NCBI GenBank assembly: GCA_036898135.1
Contig: CM072512.1
Coordinates: forward strand, 38,245,145 to 38,309,144
Direction: 5' to 3'
From: Oncomelania hupensis
Taxonomy: Eukaryota > Mollusca > Gastropoda > Littorinimorpha > Pomatiopsidae
DNA length: 64,000 nt
The translations under genes and the position numbers were made by a program. Numbering within the stretch: position 1 is the stretch's first letter; each line of letters opens with the position of its first letter. Positions 1 through 11,477 of this stretch are shown one piece after another. Under the pieces are notes generated by a model. It made no database searches and was not told where the DNA came from. It worked only from the letters and a program-made list of their open reading frames with translations.

Positions 1-51
1 TAACCATTTTTGTTCCGTCTTTATTATTTCCTTCCTTCCTTCCTTGCCCAT

Positions 52-93
52 TTTTCTTCTTCTTCTTCTTCTTCTTCTTCTTCTTCTTCTTCT
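52..93. repeat. (TTC)n microsatellite
   Basis: A nearly pure TTC/CTT run, preceded at 29-45 by a short TTCC run. No gene lies in the first 470 bases. Confidence 0.9.
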
Positions 94-476
94 GCTCCCC
101 CATTTTTCATCTGTTCCTTTTTCTCATACAAGGAGAACTGATGCACTCGAGCACCTGTTGGAAAAGTTTAAAAACATTGTAATCTTCACAGCAAAATAGT
201 TTCCTTCCTCTAAAGAAGATTAGAAATTAGGCGGATGTCAGCTTGAACGACAAAGCCGTGAGAACCGTTAGCTGTATTAGAAACCTTCCTATTTAATTTG
301 CGTTTGTTCAATAAACGAGTTCTCGCTGACTTTCTTACCACCATCAGCATTAATATCTTCTTCATCACAGTCCTCTTTTCACTCCACATAAGCGGCAATA
401 GAAACAGCAAAAAACGTAGCAGCCTTGTACTGGGCTTGCTGGTGTAACCAGTACTCACCCGTTTAAGGTATGAGAT

Positions 477-641
<165 letters not shown>

Positions 642-1428
642 CCTCTCATTATCTTTATTAAACCCAGCACCATCACCACTACCTCCAATACCATCACTAC
701 CACCAACACCAACATCAGTAGCAGCAACAACAAGAACAACAAAAGTTCAGCAACAAGAACAAATTATGAACTTTAAAACAAGCCACCCTGGGCGAAAAAA
801 CAACAACATTGCCCATGGTCTCAAAGACAAGACGTTGTCTAATGTAGTTTCCTATTTGTGTAGTTCCTATATGAGATCTTTATAAATACTTTTTTTCATT
901 AGCGATCTTCTTACATGTGTACTTCTGTCTTTTTTTACCACAGGCTCTGCGCATTGAGCTTTGTGCAGTCACGTGTTGTTGGCCACGTGTTTCATTTAGA
1001 AGTGGAGAAGAAGAAGAAGAAGAAGAAGAAGAAGAAGCAGGTAAGTAGGAGGAGGATTACACGAAGGTTCAATAATTACAGGATAGCAATTTGTGGTTAG
1101 TGTCATGTGAATGTTAAATGACATAATATTTACCGGACAATTGATCTTTTCTTTCTCTACTCTGGCAAAGCAGCAGATGGATGGAAACATAGGTGCACAC
1201 TTGTGCATTTTGACAGTTTTCAAAACAAACAGTCGCTTACAACGTTGAAAACAAGTGTTTCCCAATCCTAGGTCATTGACCGTTTGGTTCTCCGTTAAAA
1301 TCTACAAAGCAATGGAAAGAGCACGTAGATGTGTGGCTGGGAGGGAGAGGGAATTTAGTTGTGTGTGTGGAGGTGTGTGTGTGTGTTTCTGTGCCTATAG
1401 CTTCTTTTTCTCGTCTCTCTCTCCGTCA

Positions 1429-1432
<4 letters not shown>
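642..1432. other. No gene recognised; short (GAA)n at 1006-1037
   Basis: CAC/CAA-rich DNA at 660-750, then ordinary AT-rich sequence. A GAA run sits at 1006-1037 and a GT-rich stretch at 1357-1390. No conserved coding or RNA signal was seen. Confidence 0.6.

Positions 1433-1511
<79 letters not shown>
1433..1511. repeat. (TC)n microsatellite, about 79 bp
   Basis: An essentially pure TC run. The Ser-Leu and Arg-Glu frames across it are repeat artefacts. Confidence 0.95.
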
Positions 1512-1515
<4 letters not shown>

Positions 1516-1801
1516 GTGCGTTGCTAATGAAAGTTTTGGCTGTCATCAAGTTTGGACTCAGCCTTGACGTTCTTCCTTATCGTGTTCTCCTTCCCTTGCC
1601 ACATTATGTTCTATCTCCAACAGAGCGTTACAATCTGGCTTCAGAGGTCTCATGAATGAGCAATCACATGCACAACGCCCAGATTCATCCCTGATTTGAA
1701 ATCTATAGGGACAATATCTTTCGGGACCGGATGCACACGCACGGAAACAATTTCAGCTCATCATGACAAAAAATTGCAGCAAAACATACTGAGAAATTAT
1801 T
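1512..1801. other. No gene recognised
   Basis: Unique-looking sequence between the TC run and the 3' tail of the RTE-like LINE R1. Nothing supportable was seen. Confidence 0.5.
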
Positions 1802-1859
1802 TTTTTCATTATATCCTATCCTATTCTATCCTACCCTATCCTATCCCGTAACTCGCAGG

Positions 1860-3673
1860 TCGTTGGGGCACCACAGATGATCGTTTAACCAGCGTACTCC
1901 ATCTTTCTCTGTCCTCAGCAACCCTCATGGCTTCGCTCAGTGTCAAACCAGTCCATTCTCGAATGTTGTCCTCCCACCTCCTTTTAGGTCTCCATCTTCT
2001 TCTACCTCCTTGCACTGTGCCTTGCAGGATGGTCTTTGCAAGGCCTGATGATCGGGAGACGTGATCATACTATCGGAGTTTCCGTTTATTCACCACTGTG
2101 AGCATGTCATCGTGTTGTCCAATGGCTTGTGTGATGGTCTGTCGGACGTCGTCGTTGTTGATGTGCTGTGTATAGGAAATGCCCAGAAGTCTTCTATAGC
2201 ACCTCATCTCCACGCTTTGTATTCTTCGTTGTAGATCTGCTGTGAGGGTCCATGTTTTGCAAGCATATAGGAAGATGGAGATGACATGGGAGTGCAGCAG
2301 CCTTATCTTGGAATGTAGACTGATGGTCTAATCTTTCCAAATGGGCTTCAGCCTTGCCAGAACAGCAGTTGTTTGTGCAATCCTGAAGAGGACTTCCTAT
2401 CGGGACCCATTGTCTGATACAAACGCTCCTAAATATGTGAAGCAATGCTCTGTGTTGAGGGATTGGCCTTGGACTTTGATGTCCATGTTGATGCCATTAG
2501 TGTTGTTGGTCATCATTTTGGCATTTTCTTTTGCACTATAGAGCATAGGCTCTGGAGGTTGTGTCAAGACTCTGTACCAGCTGTTCAAGTTCTTGTTCAT
2601 CTCAGCCAATCCATCAGTGTCATCCGTAAAACGAAGGTTGGAGATTGCTCTTCTTCCTATGCTGACTGTGCCTTCATGATCTGCGAGGGCATCTGACATG
2701 ATGTTCTCTAGGAAATTGTTGAAGAGTGTTGGAGAGAGTAGGCATCCTTGACGCACACCGATTGTTGTTCTGAATCAGTTTCCGATGGCGTTGTTATGGA
2801 GAACTGCACTGGTAGACTTGTCATACATGCTTTTGATGACTTCAATAATGTCAGTGCTGATGTTGTACACTCTTCAGTGCTGATGTTGTACACTCTCTGG
2901 GTTGCCCAAATACCTGCATGCCAGACCCGGTCAAACGCCTTCTTGAAGTCTACGAGCACACCATATAGATGTTGCTGGTGCTGTAGATATTTCTCGCAGA
3001 TTATTCTGAGGTGGAAAATCTCTTCAGCGGTACTTCGCCCTGCCCTGAATTCTGCTTGTTCTTCAGCTATGATTTGTTCAGCTTGGGGTTTCAACCTGTT
3101 GAGTATTATTTTCAGGTGGGCTTTGCTGGGATGGCTGATGAGGCTGATTGTGCGGTAATGTTCACACTCCTGAAAGTTACCTTTTTTTGAAAGAGTGATG
3201 ACAAGCGACTGGGTCCATGGTGTAGGCCACTCCGCACTCGCCAGATCTTGTTACAGATAATGGTGAGTGCGTCAATCATCGCTTTTCCTTCTGGTTGAAG
3301 CAGTTCCGCGGGTGTGTTGTCCACTCCCGCTGACTTCCCCTTCTTCAAAGATTGCACTGCTGCCTCAACTTCTTCTCTAAGAATTGGGAGGATTTCTTCT
3401 TCTCTGTTCTCTGGACATGCTAGAACTGATGGGTCTACGTTTGGTGAGTGGTTTGTAAAGGTCAGAGCAGTACTCTATCCATCTGTCCAAGACTTCTTGT
3501 TTTTCTATAAGGCATATGCCAGACTTGCTTTGGATCGTGGAGACCTTGGGCTGTTTAACACTTGTCAGCCGCATCACAGTCTGGTAGAACTTTTTGCTAT
3601 TGTTCTTGTTCAGACTGTTCTCCATTTCCTGGCATTGATCTTCTATCCAGTTATCCTTTGCTGTGCGCATACC
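1860..3673 (-). pseudogene. R1 reverse transcriptase and C-terminal remnant
   Basis: Fragments in several minus-strand frames together give an RT domain. There is a fingers region with AEEQAEFRAGRST (about 3040-3060), motif A VDFKKAFDRVWH (about 2935-2970), motif B MRQGCLLSPTLFN (about 2718-2756) and motif C FTDDTDGLAEM (near 2600-2635), where YADD has become FTDD. Stops and frameshifts separate every block, and a repeated stretch near 2870-2900 adds extra codons. The C-terminal part that R2 keeps open is broken here. The protein would have been the RT of the RTE-like LINE; this copy cannot make it. Confidence 0.85.
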
Positions 3674-4376
3674 CCTTGGGGGTCATGAGCAATCTTGTCA
3701 CTGTAGATTGTTCTAACCTATGAAGGGAACAGTGAAAGCCCCAGTTGAAAACCTGTCTTGCCTTTGTAGGCATGACTAATTCACTGCGGCAACAGTTCCC
3801 CCCGTTGGAGTACCAGGGGTTTCAGTATAAATAGTATCCCCACTTTCTGGAAATTTTGTGCTTTAAATTCCCACTGTCGCTGTCTTCATCATTTGCTCTT
3901 TCCCATTCCTGATCTGTCCTATCACTCTGCTATACTTTCTTCTTCTTCGCTAGATCAATGACCTACCTTTTTTCTTGAAAACTCTTCCTGGACAAGACTC
4001 CTTGTTTGTGTATGAGGTCTGTTGAATCAGCTTGGGAGTGTTGGACGCTTTCTGCCGGGTGGTCACTAGGGCTTCCTATGATTGTATTATTTCGCACTAT
4101 AGGCATTTTATATGTATGTGTTTTGTTGCTGATTTATAATGATGGTTGTATTCTATTTTGTTTTTGTAACCGGGGTGTTCGCGTAGTTGAGGTCAAACCT
4201 CAGCCGTCCCCCGCGTGGGATGTCTTTATTGTAAAGTGACTGGCCGGTGGAGGGCATTCAATTTTCCCACTAGGGTTGTTTCGGCAGATCTTTTATGCGG
4301 ATCGGGGGTTGTCCGGTCCTGATTTGGCTCGGAAGAGTCCGCTGGACCTAAAGCAACAATAAATCAATCAATCATT
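3674..4376 (+). mobile_element. Element A copy 1, inserted in R1
   Basis: A block of about 703 bp splits the R1 coding sequence. CTGTGCGCATACC at 3661-3673 and CTGTGCGCATGCC at 4377-4389 are a 13-bp target site duplication with one mismatch. From about 3797 the block matches the other element A copies: a GGGTTTC...TATAAATAG start, the CACTTTCTGGAAATTT block, and the 3' part with GGGTTGTTTC.GCAGATCTTTTAT. It ends in AATAAATCAATCAATCATT, an (AATC)n-like tail. Tail plus long target duplication indicate target-primed reverse transcription, so element A behaves as a LINE 3' end or a LINE-mobilised element. No coding capacity was seen. Confidence 0.8.
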
Positions 4377-5189
4377 CTGTGCGCATGCCTTTTCGGATGT
4401 CATTGTTGATTTTTTGGTAGGCATCAGCTCCCTGTGAGGTATTCTTTTTCTTTTAATTCGTTTATCACACAGGTCCAAAGGTTCAGGTGTGATCCACAGC
4501 TTATTCTTTGGCCGGGGTTTGCCAAGGATCCCAGTGACGGCATCTGTCACAGCTGAATTGAAGGTGATGGTCATGATGTTGACATCTACTTCACCAGCTC
4601 CCAAAATGAGCAGTGGTGAAAATTTCCTTCCAATTGTGGCCTGAAATATTTCTGCCACCTCCAGGTCTTGCAGTTTGTCCAGGTTGAACTTCAGTCTAGT
4701 GCGCTTTGCTGTGTTTACTCTCTTCAAGAGGAGCCGGAAAGACATCATCACGAGATCGTGGTCACTTCCGATGTCTGCTCCTGGAAAAGTGCGTGTCCTG
4801 CCAATGTTGATGTCTGAACTGAAGCGTTTCTTGACCATGAAGTAGTCGATCTGGTTGTGATGTTCCCCACCGGGACTGTACCATGTCCATCGTCTGGATT
4901 TTTTGTGGAGACCAAGCGTGTTTGCCAGTATCAGATTATTGTATCTGGCAAACTCCAAGGGTCTCAGACCCCTGTCATTTGTCTGGTTGTGCAGTGGGGT
5001 CCACATGTGTCTCCCTAGTTGTGGTGCGCATCTTGGCCAACCTTTGCATTCCAGTTGCCTTGCACTATGACTGTGTCCTTCTTCGGCACTTGGTCAAGGA
5101 CAGCCTGTAGATTTTTATAGAAATCCTCGAGTTCGCTGTAGTCATAGACTGATGTTGGGGCATAGGCCTGGATGATGGTTATGTTGATG
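4377..5189 (-). pseudogene. R1 APE-type endonuclease remnant
   Basis: Minus-strand frames encode IIQAYAPTS, then VIVQGNWNAKVGQDA and, after a frame break near 5010, a long stretch with SRRWTWYSPGG, NQIDYFMVKKRF and GSDHDLVMM. These are the catalytic blocks of the exonuclease-endonuclease-phosphatase fold, with the D-N pair, the IDY block and the terminal SDH all present. The amino end, including the first catalytic Asn and Glu blocks, is missing because of 5' truncation. The frame joins in sense to the RT remnant once element A and its target duplication are removed. Confidence 0.85.
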
Positions 5190-5287
5190 TTTTTCATTAT
5201 AGCACATACATTTTAGACCATGCAACAAAATCCAATAAAGAGTATGCAATTTCCAAAACATTGACTTTGGGTATCCTACCATATTTT

Positions 5288-5580
5288 TGATAAAATAAAC
5301 ATTACCCTACCCCACACACCAAACAGTCTTCAGGCCGCGTGGCTCGCTTAGAAACATGATCAAAGGTCACACTGCTATGGTATTGGTGAACCGTTGAAAC
5401 AAAGGAAATCGCTCCCTGTGAAAACAGAAATTGAAAATTTAAAGTTCTGCCGTTGGTTTGAGCAACGAAAGCCCATATTTTCATTGTTGAATGTAATAAC
5501 AATGCGAGTTTTAAGTAAACCGGTTTTCGTCAAAAGCAAACAACGCTTTCTAAATGGAACCTTTTAAGATATATCTAGTT
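5288..5580. repeat. Dispersed repeat U, copy 1
   Basis: About 280 bp is diverged but clearly colinear with 16005-16290. Shared blocks include TTACCCT.CCCCA.ACACCAAA, GAATCGCTCCCTGT (with a change), GCCCA..TT..TCATTGTT.AATG and the final CCTTTTAAG. No tRNA-like head, coding frame or terminal repeats were recognised. Both copies lie close to the 5'-truncated end of an RTE-like LINE. Confidence 0.75.
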
Positions 5581-5997
5581 TTTTGTTTTTGTGTTTTTTT
5601 TTGTTTATTTGTTTGTTTGTTTGAAATCAGCGCTTTGAAATCTGCTGTTTTAAGGACGAATCATCTAATTTCTATGTATGTCCCTATTAAATATATTACC
5701 TGCTGGTCATGCATTCCGTCCTAAAAAAACAAACAAACAAAAAGAAATCCTTGTTTGATAGATTTAAAATACAGTAGTATCCGGAAGGGCCTGATCTGTG
5801 CTGTCGGCTCAGCCATCACGCATCCCAAAAGCATAAGGTATACTCTGACACCATAATTGCAGACTTGGCCACAAAGAGGGACCAAATGTGTCTTTACCAC
5901 AGTTTTGTAAGTATATTGTTCAGGGAGAAAATCTCTCGACTTACCTTTTTACCCGGAAGCATCCACGGAGGCCAGGGTCAGGCTGTGTGAGTGTCCA
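5581..5997. other. No gene recognised
   Basis: T-rich sequence with a short TTTG run (5603-5622) and an AAAC run (5725-5740). Nothing else is supportable. Confidence 0.5.
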
Positions 5998-6299
5998 TGT
6001 CCGTGTGTGTGTGTTTGTGTGTGTGTGCGTGCGCGCACGCGTGCGTGAGTATCCATGATTATGTTTAGACGGTGTTCTTGGGAATCTACAAACGTTTTTT
6101 TTGACGGACCCCGTTAAACTGACATCAAAACAATGATCCGTTAGAGTTAGGGTTAACTTAGGGTTACGGTTAGAGTTAGCGTTAGATCACTTAAAAGTAC
6201 TTAAAAAAGAGGACGAAAGATGACCCAATTGTCAACACAACGTATGTGGCGTTTCAGGAGTGCCATAACAACGCGGCCTAAACAAGTGTGCATGTGTAT

Positions 6300-6334
<35 letters not shown>

Positions 6335-6420
6335 TGTGTGCGTAGGTAGATAGGAAGCTAGTGTATTTGCGTTTGTGTGGGTGTGTGTGTGTGTGGCTAA
6401 TGAAAGTTTTGTAAGTTTGG
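5998..6420. repeat. Repeat T copy 1: GT-flanked unit with telomere-like core
   Basis: The unit starts with (GT)n at 5998-6035, then holds degenerate TTAGGG-type repeats (6138-6185), a block CTTAAAAGTACTTAAAAAAG, and a tail GTATGTGGCGTTTCAGGA near 6243, followed by another (GT)n at 6300-6331. The same order occurs at 59884-60350, and an inverted piece lies at 63402-63452. The mobile mechanism is unknown. Confidence 0.75.
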
Positions 6421-6520
6421 GCTGTCATCCAGTTAGATCTCTGCTAACATGGATGCCACTTTGACATCCTTCCGTATAATTTTCTCCTTCTCTGGTAACG
6501 TTCTGTAAAATCTCTAACAG

Positions 6521-6732
<212 letters not shown>

Positions 6733-6852
6733 ATTAATTATCAGTACAACTTATGTTAATCTGATGAATAAAAATTGATGCAACAAAAACTCCCCCCCCC
6801 CTCCTCCTCATTATCAACATCATCGTCCTCCTGTTCCATCTACTCCTTCACC

Positions 6853-6922
6853 TCTTCTTCTTCTTTTTCTTCTTCTTCCTCCTCCTCGTCGTTATTATTA
6901 TTATTATTAGTAGTAGTAGTAA

Positions 6923-6984
<62 letters not shown>

Positions 6985-7011
6985 TTCTGCTTCCTACTTA
7001 TCTTCCTTTTC

Positions 7012-7067
<56 letters not shown>

Positions 7068-7111
7068 CTTCTTCTTCTTCTTCTTCTTCTTCTTCTTCTT
7101 CTTCTTCTTTT
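6853..7111. repeat. Compound trinucleotide tract TTC/TTA/TAG/TTG/TTC
   Basis: Successive blocks: TTC-rich to 6885, TTA 6890-6908, TAG 6908-6983, TTG 7012-7066 and TTC 7067-7110. Each block differs from its neighbour by one base per unit, which suggests serial point mutation and expansion. Confidence 0.95.
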
Positions 7112-9895
7112 TCTTACTCCTTCTCGCTTTAACTTTTGATCCTTTTTCGTGTACCTTTTCTTCTACTTTGCTGCCCAAACATCATTCCCAATCAGAAATA
7201 ATAGGATTACTCAAGCATGTGTTTCGTGCACACTTCTCGAACTTTCTGTTTTTAGAAACACTTTTGAACGTTGTTAAGTAGACACCAGTCAAGAGACAGG
7301 AAGTTTGTTTGTTTTCTGCTTCTTTGTGGTAACAGTGTTTCACGAATCCAATGTGGGTGGTGGAGCTGGAGATGGTGGTGTTGATGCTGCTGCTGCTGCT
7401 GCTGATGATGATGATGATAATGAGGGTAGTGGTGATGGTGATGAATAGTGGCTTGCGATTGTTGAGCAGGTTATGATGATGTCAATATATTAGAGGTAGA
7501 CGATTATTTGGCGGTTTAGTTATATATGTCTTCCCCTTTCCTTCTCCGTTTTCTTCTGCTCTCACCCTTATTCCCCCCCCCCACTCCCTCCATTCTTCTA
7601 CTCCTCCTTTTCGGCATCAAAGAGTTAACATTTAAGCCCATCCTTCCAAAGGGTAGTTAATTTCAATCCAAAACTTCTGGTCCTTGTATCTTTAAAAAAA
7701 AGTTAAACGTAAGTGTCCTTGAAACAACGTTGGTGGTCTTGTTTTTTTCATCTCGAGTATAAAAAAACGCCTTGTGGCATGGTTTATCGAACATTAGAAT
7801 CACGCGACGGAATAGATTCACGGTTCTAACCTGCTAGCGGAAATTGGGCCGAACGAATGATTTCCCATGTGCGCGCTCCCAATGCCCAATGATGTCATTG
7901 CACAGGACATCCCCTTAAACCAGGTCGGTATTTAGACGCAGGTCTTTCGTGACGCGTTTCCTTTTTTTTTTCTTCTGTTAATTATGAAACCCCCGGGGCG
8001 TATTGGTTTAACATTTAAAAAACAAAAATCACATCTATATAAATTGTATCCATTCTTTAAAACCTAGGAGAATATATTATGGTATATTTCTTTACAGTTC
8101 ATTTGAGCAACTTTACAAGAGAATAAGGAATAGACTTTTCCGTTAAGGCCTTTCAAAATTAGAATCCCGCTGGATGGCAGTCAGCGACTCAGATGCTCAG
8201 ATGTCATTTGAGGTGCCAGGTTGTACAGAGGGCTCCTGGGCGGTACCCGGTCAAGGCCCACACACAACATGAATAGTATTAGTTTGGTGGAGATGCCAGT
8301 GCCAGTACACAACAAGACATACACCAGCCAACATAGGAAAATGACCCACATACTCTTCTGTATCCCAGGGCACGTCACTACATTTCTCCGTTCTATTTAT
8401 TATCAAACTCATTCGCAAATTACCCCCCTTTATCATAACTAAAATTAACTTTTCTAAATTATTTCCCTTTATTATAATTGGAAAACAATTTCATTTAAAT
8501 TTATGAATTTTTTCCATTTACAACTGTTGAGAACAACTGCTCAAATTACATTTATAAATTACATATCTTTTCTTAATCATCGGCAAAAGAATAGTTTTTC
8601 ATGAATATTTTACTTCTTTTACAACGCTAGCAAAGAATTCAAACTTGTCACGCCTAAATGACTCGTCTTCGCAAACGTTGAAAAATTATTATCTGATATC
8701 TATTTATTTATTTCCCTGCATACGAAAGCATATTTTCTTCACCTATGTTTCTTCTCTTCCATAATATAAAATATATACATGTTTATACTAATACGACTGC
8801 ACCCGATTAAAATGGCCACCTAGTGATCGTTTGCAAGTACGTACAACACCGGTGCTATCCTCGGACCGGACAAGCGACCCAACACAAAAACGAGTCAGGT
8901 CCGAGTGGTCACAGCTGTACATACAGCTCTCTTCTTTACTAAGGACATGAACTCCAGGACGACCGGAGACTGCCTTACAGGACCGTCACAGAAGGACGAC
9001 ACACTGCTTGAGATAGGAAGCAAATAGCTAGACACTACGACCGAACAATCCCCCCCCTCCCCCCTCGAAACTCGGCTGGCATTTAGAGAAAATCGCTGTT
9101 ACAATTTCTCTCTGCGACTGACCAATTTGGCAGTTTTATTTGCTTGCACCCTCTAGCTGAGTGAGCACATCGCGCACTGCAAAACTTGCAAGGCATGTGA
9201 TGATAGGCTTACATGCCTGCCCTCATGCTCTCATACAGCGGCAATCTTGACGAATTTAGAATGACGGAGCTTTACTAATAAAACAATGCACAAGCTCAAA
9301 TTACATTATTTGCAAACTTTGCAATAAACTTTAATGTATTTTCTCTTCTTCACATCCTATCCTCTAGTACACAAACCCTATCATCACAGGTTTAGAAACC
9401 CGAATCGTGACACAAGATGACACACGCTAAATACATCAATCATCAAATGACGTCAAACAGCCTTAAAAACAGTTTCAACTGTGCACGTTTAAATCATAAT
9501 TGATTAATCTTAATCCTAAAGAACAGCAATAAATTAACTATCCGGATTATTATTGTTAGTATTGTTATTTCAGTTTTCTATTTTGAAATTTTTCTTTCTG
9601 ATTTTGCGCATCTTATTTCGCAATTAAATTCTTTCTATTTTGTTTCCATTGTAGGTTGTTTTATTTAGAGGTTTGAAGGGTGCACTTTATAATTGATTGA
9701 GCGAATAAAATTGCAATCCTTTTCTGTTTTGTTTGTTTCGGGATTTGCAGTTATGAATCGATAAGTCAGTTTTCTTTCACTTTCACGAAGAAAAAACAAC
9801 AACCAACAACAGATGATTAAAACTGAAAAGGAAATATCACCTTAGGGGTCGTAAGAAAGGAAAACAGTATACAATTATCGGAAGACAAACAAAAA
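7112..9895. other. 2.8 kb without a recognisable gene
   Basis: A short CTG/ATG run lies at 7380-7417. The rest is AT-rich and unique-looking. Frames of 60-75 codons at 8180-8440 overlap on both strands and have no motif. No tRNA, splice-bounded exon or repeat family was recognised. Confidence 0.5.
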
Positions 9896-10342
9896 GGAGA
9901 AGAAATGATGAGGAGGAGAAGAAGAAGAAAAGAGGATGAAGAAGAGAAAAGAGGAGGAGAAGAAATGAGGTCAAGGAGAAAAAGAGTGCGAGAAGAAGAA
10001 AACGGACGAGAAAGAATGAGAGGAGGAAGAAAAGCAACCATAATTACGATAACTAAGAGTATCAACAAGAAGCTGCTGCTGCTACTACTGTTGATGCTGT
10101 TGCTGCTGCTGATGGTGGTGGTGATGATGATGATGAGGAAGAAAAAGATGAAGATGATAATGACAAAAGGGAGCACCAGCGAAAACAGAAGAAGAAGAAA
10201 AAGAAAAAGAAGGAGGAGGAGGAAGAGGAGGAGAATGAGAAATAAGAGAGGTATAATGAATGAAGGATGAGAAGGAGAAGCAGCAGGAGGAGAAGAAGGC
10301 ATAGAATGAAGAAGAAGAAGAAGAAGAAGTAGTAGTAGTAGT
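9896..10342. repeat. Long imperfect polypurine tract
   Basis: Mainly AGG/GAA/GAG/GAT on the + strand for about 430 bp, interrupted by a pyrimidine-containing patch at 10035-10115, and ending in GAAGAAG then TAG units (10328-10342). It has the strand asymmetry of an H-DNA-prone sequence. Confidence 0.85.
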
Positions 10343-11349
10343 ATATTTTATTAACGTCTGCTAAAACCAAAGGTCATTCGAGACGACATATACAAAATGG
10401 ATTTTAAAGTGTGAATAAAATATCAATTAAAAAAATAACAGTAAAACATGAAATCGAATACACAGTAGGCCTAAATTTACACAGGCAATTACATGCATAA
10501 AAAGAGCTATATACAAACTTACATTGACAACACTCATTTACAATGCATTTTCTGTTTTTAAAAAAAACCACATACATATATCATATAAATAAATACATAA
10601 ATAAGCAAATGAAGCGTACATACATTGGAATTTACAAATAATCACACTGACACACTAGACAACAGAATCGTCCATGTATAAGTACAATTTAACATACTAT
10701 CTCTCTCCCCATCTCACGCTTTCTCTCACCCACTGGCTGTCCCACTCCCCCCTCCTCTCTGCGGCAAGCAAGACAAAGCACCAACAACCGTGCGCGCATC
10801 CCCAGCAATACTCTCACACACATTAAGGCATACATACACACACACACACGCACGCACGCACACCACACACACACACCAATCATATATATCATATATAATA
10901 GGTTTCACAAAAAACATATTAGTTTACTTCCTTTACGTTAAAGCGCACAAAGAACAGGAATACGGCAAGCATTCAATGTTAAATATACAGGCAAAGCGTT
11001 TAAAAATGTATATATTTTTTAAAAATTAAAACAATCGATAAAATCGATAAAATTGTATTGGAAGACTACCAAACAAACGAACAGGGCATGCATATTACAA
11101 TTTAGAGAACACAAAATAGAGACACGTACCACTTTCAAAGGTTAAAACATACAAATAATATTTAAAATTAGAAACATATATTAAAATCATGTCTCAATAA
11201 GCACAAAAAACAATTACATACATCGCTCCTCCTAACATCTACACACACACACATTGACGTACACGCAGAGGTGCATACATGGGCAATCATACCCACATAA
11301 TCCCTCATACAAATTTACCAAGTCACGAGCAACTTCATTTCAAGGCAGC
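10343..11349. other. A-rich unknown segment between triplet repeats
   Basis: Starts with TATTTTATTAACGTCTGC; a similar AACGTCT..TCACCGAA block is seen at about 29290 and at the window end (63978-64000). Contains (CA)n at 10832-10876. The segment is bounded by GAA runs on both sides. No coding frame was recognised. It may be an old dispersed repeat read on its antisense strand. Confidence 0.4.
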
Positions 11350-11399
11350 GGAAGAAGAAGAAGAAGAAGAAGAAGAAGAAGAAGAAGAAGAAGAAGAAG

Positions 11400-11476
<77 letters not shown>

Positions 11477-11477
11477 G
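11350..11477. repeat. (GAA)n joined to (ATC)n
   Basis: About 17 GAA units (11350-11400) are followed directly by about 25 ATC units (11402-11477). All frames here are repeat artefacts. Confidence 0.95.

Larger units (their letters stand above)
1814..5189 (-). mobile_element. R1: degenerate RTE-like LINE with (GGATA)n tail
   Basis: Read on the minus strand, this is a non-LTR retrotransposon with endonuclease fragments at the right and reverse transcriptase fragments to the left. Its C-terminal region is of the GGRRRGR-plus-tryptophan type seen in related copies. It ends at 1814-1850 in degenerate TATCC repeats, which is a (GGATA)n tail on the sense strand. A 12-bp direct repeat, TTTTTCATTATA, lies at 1802-1813 and 5190-5201 and looks like a target site duplication, so the 5' end is truncated within the endonuclease. 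Element A is inserted at 3674-4376. Homologous copies R2 to R5 occur in this window. RTE/BovB-like placement rests on the wording of the protein and is moderately sure. Proteins of this type are often mislabelled craniofacial development protein 2-like. Confidence 0.88.

Noticed and set aside
1355..1549. Arg-Glu and Ser-Leu repeat proteins (also 13921-14139, 20819-21034, 40048-40239)
   Set aside because: TC/GA dinucleotide runs read as codons; there is no unique sequence with a domain.
4368..5006. Possible host gene of the craniofacial development protein 2 type
   Set aside because: The sequence is the endonuclease of a LINE in a broken multi-copy family with target duplications and a repeat tail, not a host gene.
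6130..6190. Interstitial telomere or chromosome end
   Set aside because: The TTAGGG-like units are few and degenerate and belong to a dispersed repeat present also at 60176; short runs at 50413-50425 and 63437 are likewise small.
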